A DNA stretch of 64,000 nucleotides from Shewanella mangrovi. Its GTDB lineage: Bacteria > Pseudomonadota > Gammaproteobacteria > Enterobacterales > Shewanellaceae. The position numbers and the translations under genes were made by a program. Positions 61,751 through 64,000 of the stretch are shown here, piece after piece (position 1 is the stretch's first letter; each line of letters starts with the position of its first letter). Under the pieces are notes generated by a model that searched no databases, had not been told where the DNA came from, and saw only the letters and a program-made list of their open reading frames with translations. The stretch is from the NCBI RefSeq assembly GCF_000753795.1, contig NZ_JPEO01000016.1, positions 24,870 through 88,869 on the forward strand, written 5' to 3'.

Positions 61751-63919
61751 ATGCGCAAGACGCTCATCGCCATTGTGCTCGGGCAAGTATTGCTCGTGGC
61801 TGGCTGTTCAAAATCTGAAGAGATGACATCGACTACAGCTGCAGAAGCACCAGCAACACCAGTAGCAGCAACTCAAACTCTCGAACAACAAAATCCCTTG
61901 TTTGCTGCTAGCCAACTGCAATACCAAGCACCCGACTTTAGCGCCATCAAAACGGAACACTTCCAACCCGCTTTAGAAGCAGGCATAACCGCTCAAATGG
62001 CAGAAGTATTAACCATTGCTGAGCAGGCGGATGCGCCGACATTCAGTAATACCATTGAAGCGCTGGAGCGTTCTGGAGCGCTGTTGAGTCGCGCAGCAGC
62101 GGTGTTTTACAATCTGAGCAGTTCCAACAGCAATGAAGATATCCGCCGCATTCAGCGCGAAATGGCGCCCAAAATGGCGGCGCATACCGACAACATCAAT
62201 CTAAATGCAAAGCTGTTTAACCGTATTGACTCACTTTACCAACAGCGCGAGCAACTCGCATTGACACCTGAGCAAGTACGTTTAATTGAGGTCTATCACC
62301 AACGCTTCGTCCTAGCTGGTGCCCGCCTAACTGACGATCAGAAAGTGCAAATTCGCGCACTGAACGAAGAAGAGTCGACCCTGACGAATGATTTTCAGCA
62401 GCGTCTATTGAAGCTCACCAAAGAAAATGCAGTGCTGGTTGCTGACGTGAAGATGCTCAATGGCTTATCAGACTCCGCCATTCGTAATGCCGCCAAAGAT
62501 GCCAAGGACGCGGGCCATGATGGCCAGTATCTGCTGAATATCACCAATACCACTCGTCAACCAGTATTGGCGCAGTTGAACAACCGTGAACTACGCCAGC
62601 AGATTTGGCAAGCATCCTCAAGCCGCGGCTTAACTGGCGATAATGAAACCGCCTCTTTGGTCGCACGATTAGCCAAACTGCGTGCGCAAAAAGCAGAACT
62701 ATTGGGTTATGAAAACTGGGCGACCTATCGTTTAGCGCCACAAATGGCGAAAACGCCAGCAGCAGTTTTTGACATGTTTGGTTCAATGGTGCCTGCGGTA
62801 GTGGAAAATACCGAAAAAGAAGCGGCCGCTATCCAAGCCATGATTAAAGAAACCGGTGCTGATTTTGAATTGCAGCCATGGGACTGGGCCTACTACGCCG
62901 AGAAAGTGCGTAAAGCGCAATATGATCTTGATGAAAGCAGCCTTAAGCCTTACTTCGAATTTAACCGCGTGCTGCAAGATGGTGTGTTCTTTACGCTGAA
63001 TCAACTCTACGGCGTAACGTTCAAACCACGTCCAGATCTGCCGGTCTATCATCCAGATGTGAAAGCGTGGGAAATGTTTGACGCTGATGGCAGTAGTATG
63101 GCGATTTTCTACGGCGACTACTTTGCGCGAGAAGGCAAACGTGGTGGCGCTTGGATGAGCTCATTTGTACGCCAAAGCGAACTGCTGAACCAGAAGCCTG
63201 TCGTCGTCAACGTGATGAACATCCAAAAAGCTCCTGACGGCGAACCAACCTTTGTCAGCTATGACCAGGTAACCACCATGTTCCACGAGCTGGGACACGG
63301 CACGCACGGCATGTTCTCCAAAGTGAAGTACCCAAGCCTGTCAGGCACAGCGGTTTCACGTGATTTTGTCGAGTTTCCATCCACCTTTGAAGAGGATTGG
63401 GCTGGTCATCCAACGGTATTGGCCAACTATGCTAAGCACTATCAAACCGGTGAACCTTTGCCCGCCGATATGCTGGACAAGTTGCTACGTTCACGCAGTT
63501 TCAACATGGGCTTCGACACGCTGGAATACATGTCTGCCGCCTTGCTGGATTTGGAATGGCATAGCCTGAAAGCAGATGCACCGCTGCAGGACGTGGCTCA
63601 ATTTGAAGCTGCGGCACTGGCCAAACACGGGGTGAATCTTTCTGCAGTCCCACCGCGTTATCGTTCAACCTATTTTGCCCATGCGTTCCCCGGCGGCTAT
63701 AGCGCCAGCTACTACGCGTATATGTGGAGTGAAATCCTTGCGGCAGACGCCTTTGCTTATGTGCAAACACAGGGTGGATTGAATCGTGATATCGGCATGA
63801 AGTTCCGTAAAGCGATTCGCGAAGTCGGCAACAGCGTGCCGCCAATGGAGGCTTATGAAAACTTCCGCGGCCAACAGCCAACCACCGACGGCTTATTAAA
63901 GCGTCGCGGATTACTGTAA
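61751..63919 (+). CDS. M3-family peptidase lipoprotein (Dcp-like)
   Basis: A 722-aa zinc peptidase of the M3 family, close to dipeptidyl carboxypeptidase Dcp, which removes C-terminal dipeptides. Unlike E. coli Dcp it carries a lipoprotein signal with lipobox LLVAGC (Cys19) followed by a low-complexity Ala/Thr/Pro linker, so it is probably anchored in the periplasm. The zinc motif is in TMFHELGHGTHGMF (about 510-523) and the third ligand Glu in EFPSTFEEDW. The C-terminal FPGGYSASYYAYMWSEILAADAF is characteristic. AAGGA precedes ATG 61751. Confidence 0.94.
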   Translation: MRKTLIAIVLGQVLLVAGCSKSEEMTSTTAAEAPATPVAATQTLEQQNPLFAASQLQYQAPDFSAIKTEHFQPALEAGITAQMAEVLTIAEQADAPTFSNTIEALERSGALLSRAAAVFYNLSSSNSNEDIRRIQREMAPKMAAHTDNINLNAKLFNRIDSLYQQREQLALTPEQVRLIEVYHQRFVLAGARLTDDQKVQIRALNEEESTLTNDFQQRLLKLTKENAVLVADVKMLNGLSDSAIRNAAKDAKDAGHDGQYLLNITNTTRQPVLAQLNNRELRQQIWQASSSRGLTGDNETASLVARLAKLRAQKAELLGYENWATYRLAPQMAKTPAAVFDMFGSMVPAVVENTEKEAAAIQAMIKETGADFELQPWDWAYYAEKVRKAQYDLDESSLKPYFEFNRVLQDGVFFTLNQLYGVTFKPRPDLPVYHPDVKAWEMFDADGSSMAIFYGDYFAREGKRGGAWMSSFVRQSELLNQKPVVVNVMNIQKAPDGEPTFVSYDQVTTMFHELGHGTHGMFSKVKYPSLSGTAVSRDFVEFPSTFEEDWAGHPTVLANYAKHYQTGEPLPADMLDKLLRSRSFNMGFDTLEYMSAALLDLEWHSLKADAPLQDVAQFEAAALAKHGVNLSAVPPRYRSTYFAHAFPGGYSASYYAYMWSEILAADAFAYVQTQGGLNRDIGMKFRKAIREVGNSVPPMEAYENFRGQQPTTDGLLKRRGLL

Positions 63920-63940
63920 GTTTCCGCTAGCCCCAAAACC

Positions 63941-63968
63941 AAAAGCGCAGCCTTGAGCTGCGCTTTTT
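63941..63968 (+). terminator. Rho-independent terminator of the M3 peptidase gene
   Basis: Stem AAAAGCGCAGC/GCTGCGCTTTT with loop CTTGA and T run, 22 bp past the stop. Confidence 0.88.
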
Positions 63969-64000
63969 CATTGTCACCCTTAAACCACCTCCTATGGAGG

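Noticed and set aside
1..64000. Genomic island or prophage borders, integrases, transposases, toxin-antitoxin or defence genes
   Set aside because: No such gene, attachment repeat or tRNA was found; flanking genes are core chromosomal functions throughout.

Overview
The window looks like chromosomal DNA of a marine or aquatic gammaproteobacterium, most likely Shewanella or a close relative in the Alteromonadales. This is inferred from gene content: a MerR-type LiuR regulator followed by liuABCDE and scoAB, the phosphoketolase - OmpA - transaldolase - phosphoglucose isomerase neighbourhood, the DUF2947 and DUF3545 families, two methyl-accepting chemotaxis proteins, and many exported peptidases. 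No rRNA, tRNA, CRISPR array, prophage, insertion sequence or plasmid function was recognised. Nearly all the DNA is coding, and most gene ends carry bidirectional Rho-independent terminators.

Layout. 0-9 kb: an Aer-like PAS chemoreceptor, a DUF2947 protein, an exported chalcone-isomerase-like protein, a Cache chemoreceptor, tesB with a YbaY-type lipoprotein, an SDR-fold protein whose catalytic residues are mostly lost, and menA. 8.9-21.2 kb: gnd, then a leucine/ketone-body block made of a PrpE-type acyl-CoA synthetase divergent from liuR-liuABCDE-scoAB. This block takes isovaleryl-CoA to acetyl-CoA plus acetoacetate and activates acetoacetate with succinyl-CoA. 21.4-23.4 kb: a small membrane protein, a GNAT acetyltransferase, and a glycine-rich lipoprotein with SLH-like repeats.

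23.5-37.6 kb is the most unusual part. It is one long minus-strand run: a TonB-dependent receptor, an M61-like PDZ metallopeptidase, an S10 serine carboxypeptidase, an exported amidohydrolase, a cytoplasmic RidA-like protein, a twin-arginine-exported class V PLP enzyme, an exported RidA protein, a second M61-like peptidase and a second S10 peptidase. A YheO/DauR-type regulator faces it across a spacer holding strong nested palindromes. I read it as an inducible outer-membrane uptake and periplasmic processing system for an unusual peptide or amino-acid derivative. The substrate is unknown.

37.6-42.5 kb: a DUF554 membrane protein, a ClpP/crotonase-like lipoprotein, a small exported protein, yaaA and an AGCS sodium:alanine symporter. 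42.8-49.8 kb: central carbon metabolism (phosphoketolase, tal, pgi) around an OmpA-type porin, with HexR-like and CRP-like sites upstream of the phosphoketolase, then a DUF3545 protein. 49.8-57.7 kb: the classical housekeeping set murJ-ribF-ileS-lspA-fkpB-ispH on the minus strand, divergent from rpsT, which starts with TTG. 57.7-64 kb: a HlyU-type ArsR regulator, an exported M28 peptidase, a FUSC-type membrane protein, tdk (probable TTG start) and an M3 peptidase lipoprotein.

Starts were moved from the longest open frame where a Shine-Dalgarno sequence, a signal peptide or family length favoured an internal codon. All functions are read from motifs and remembered family features; no database search was run.
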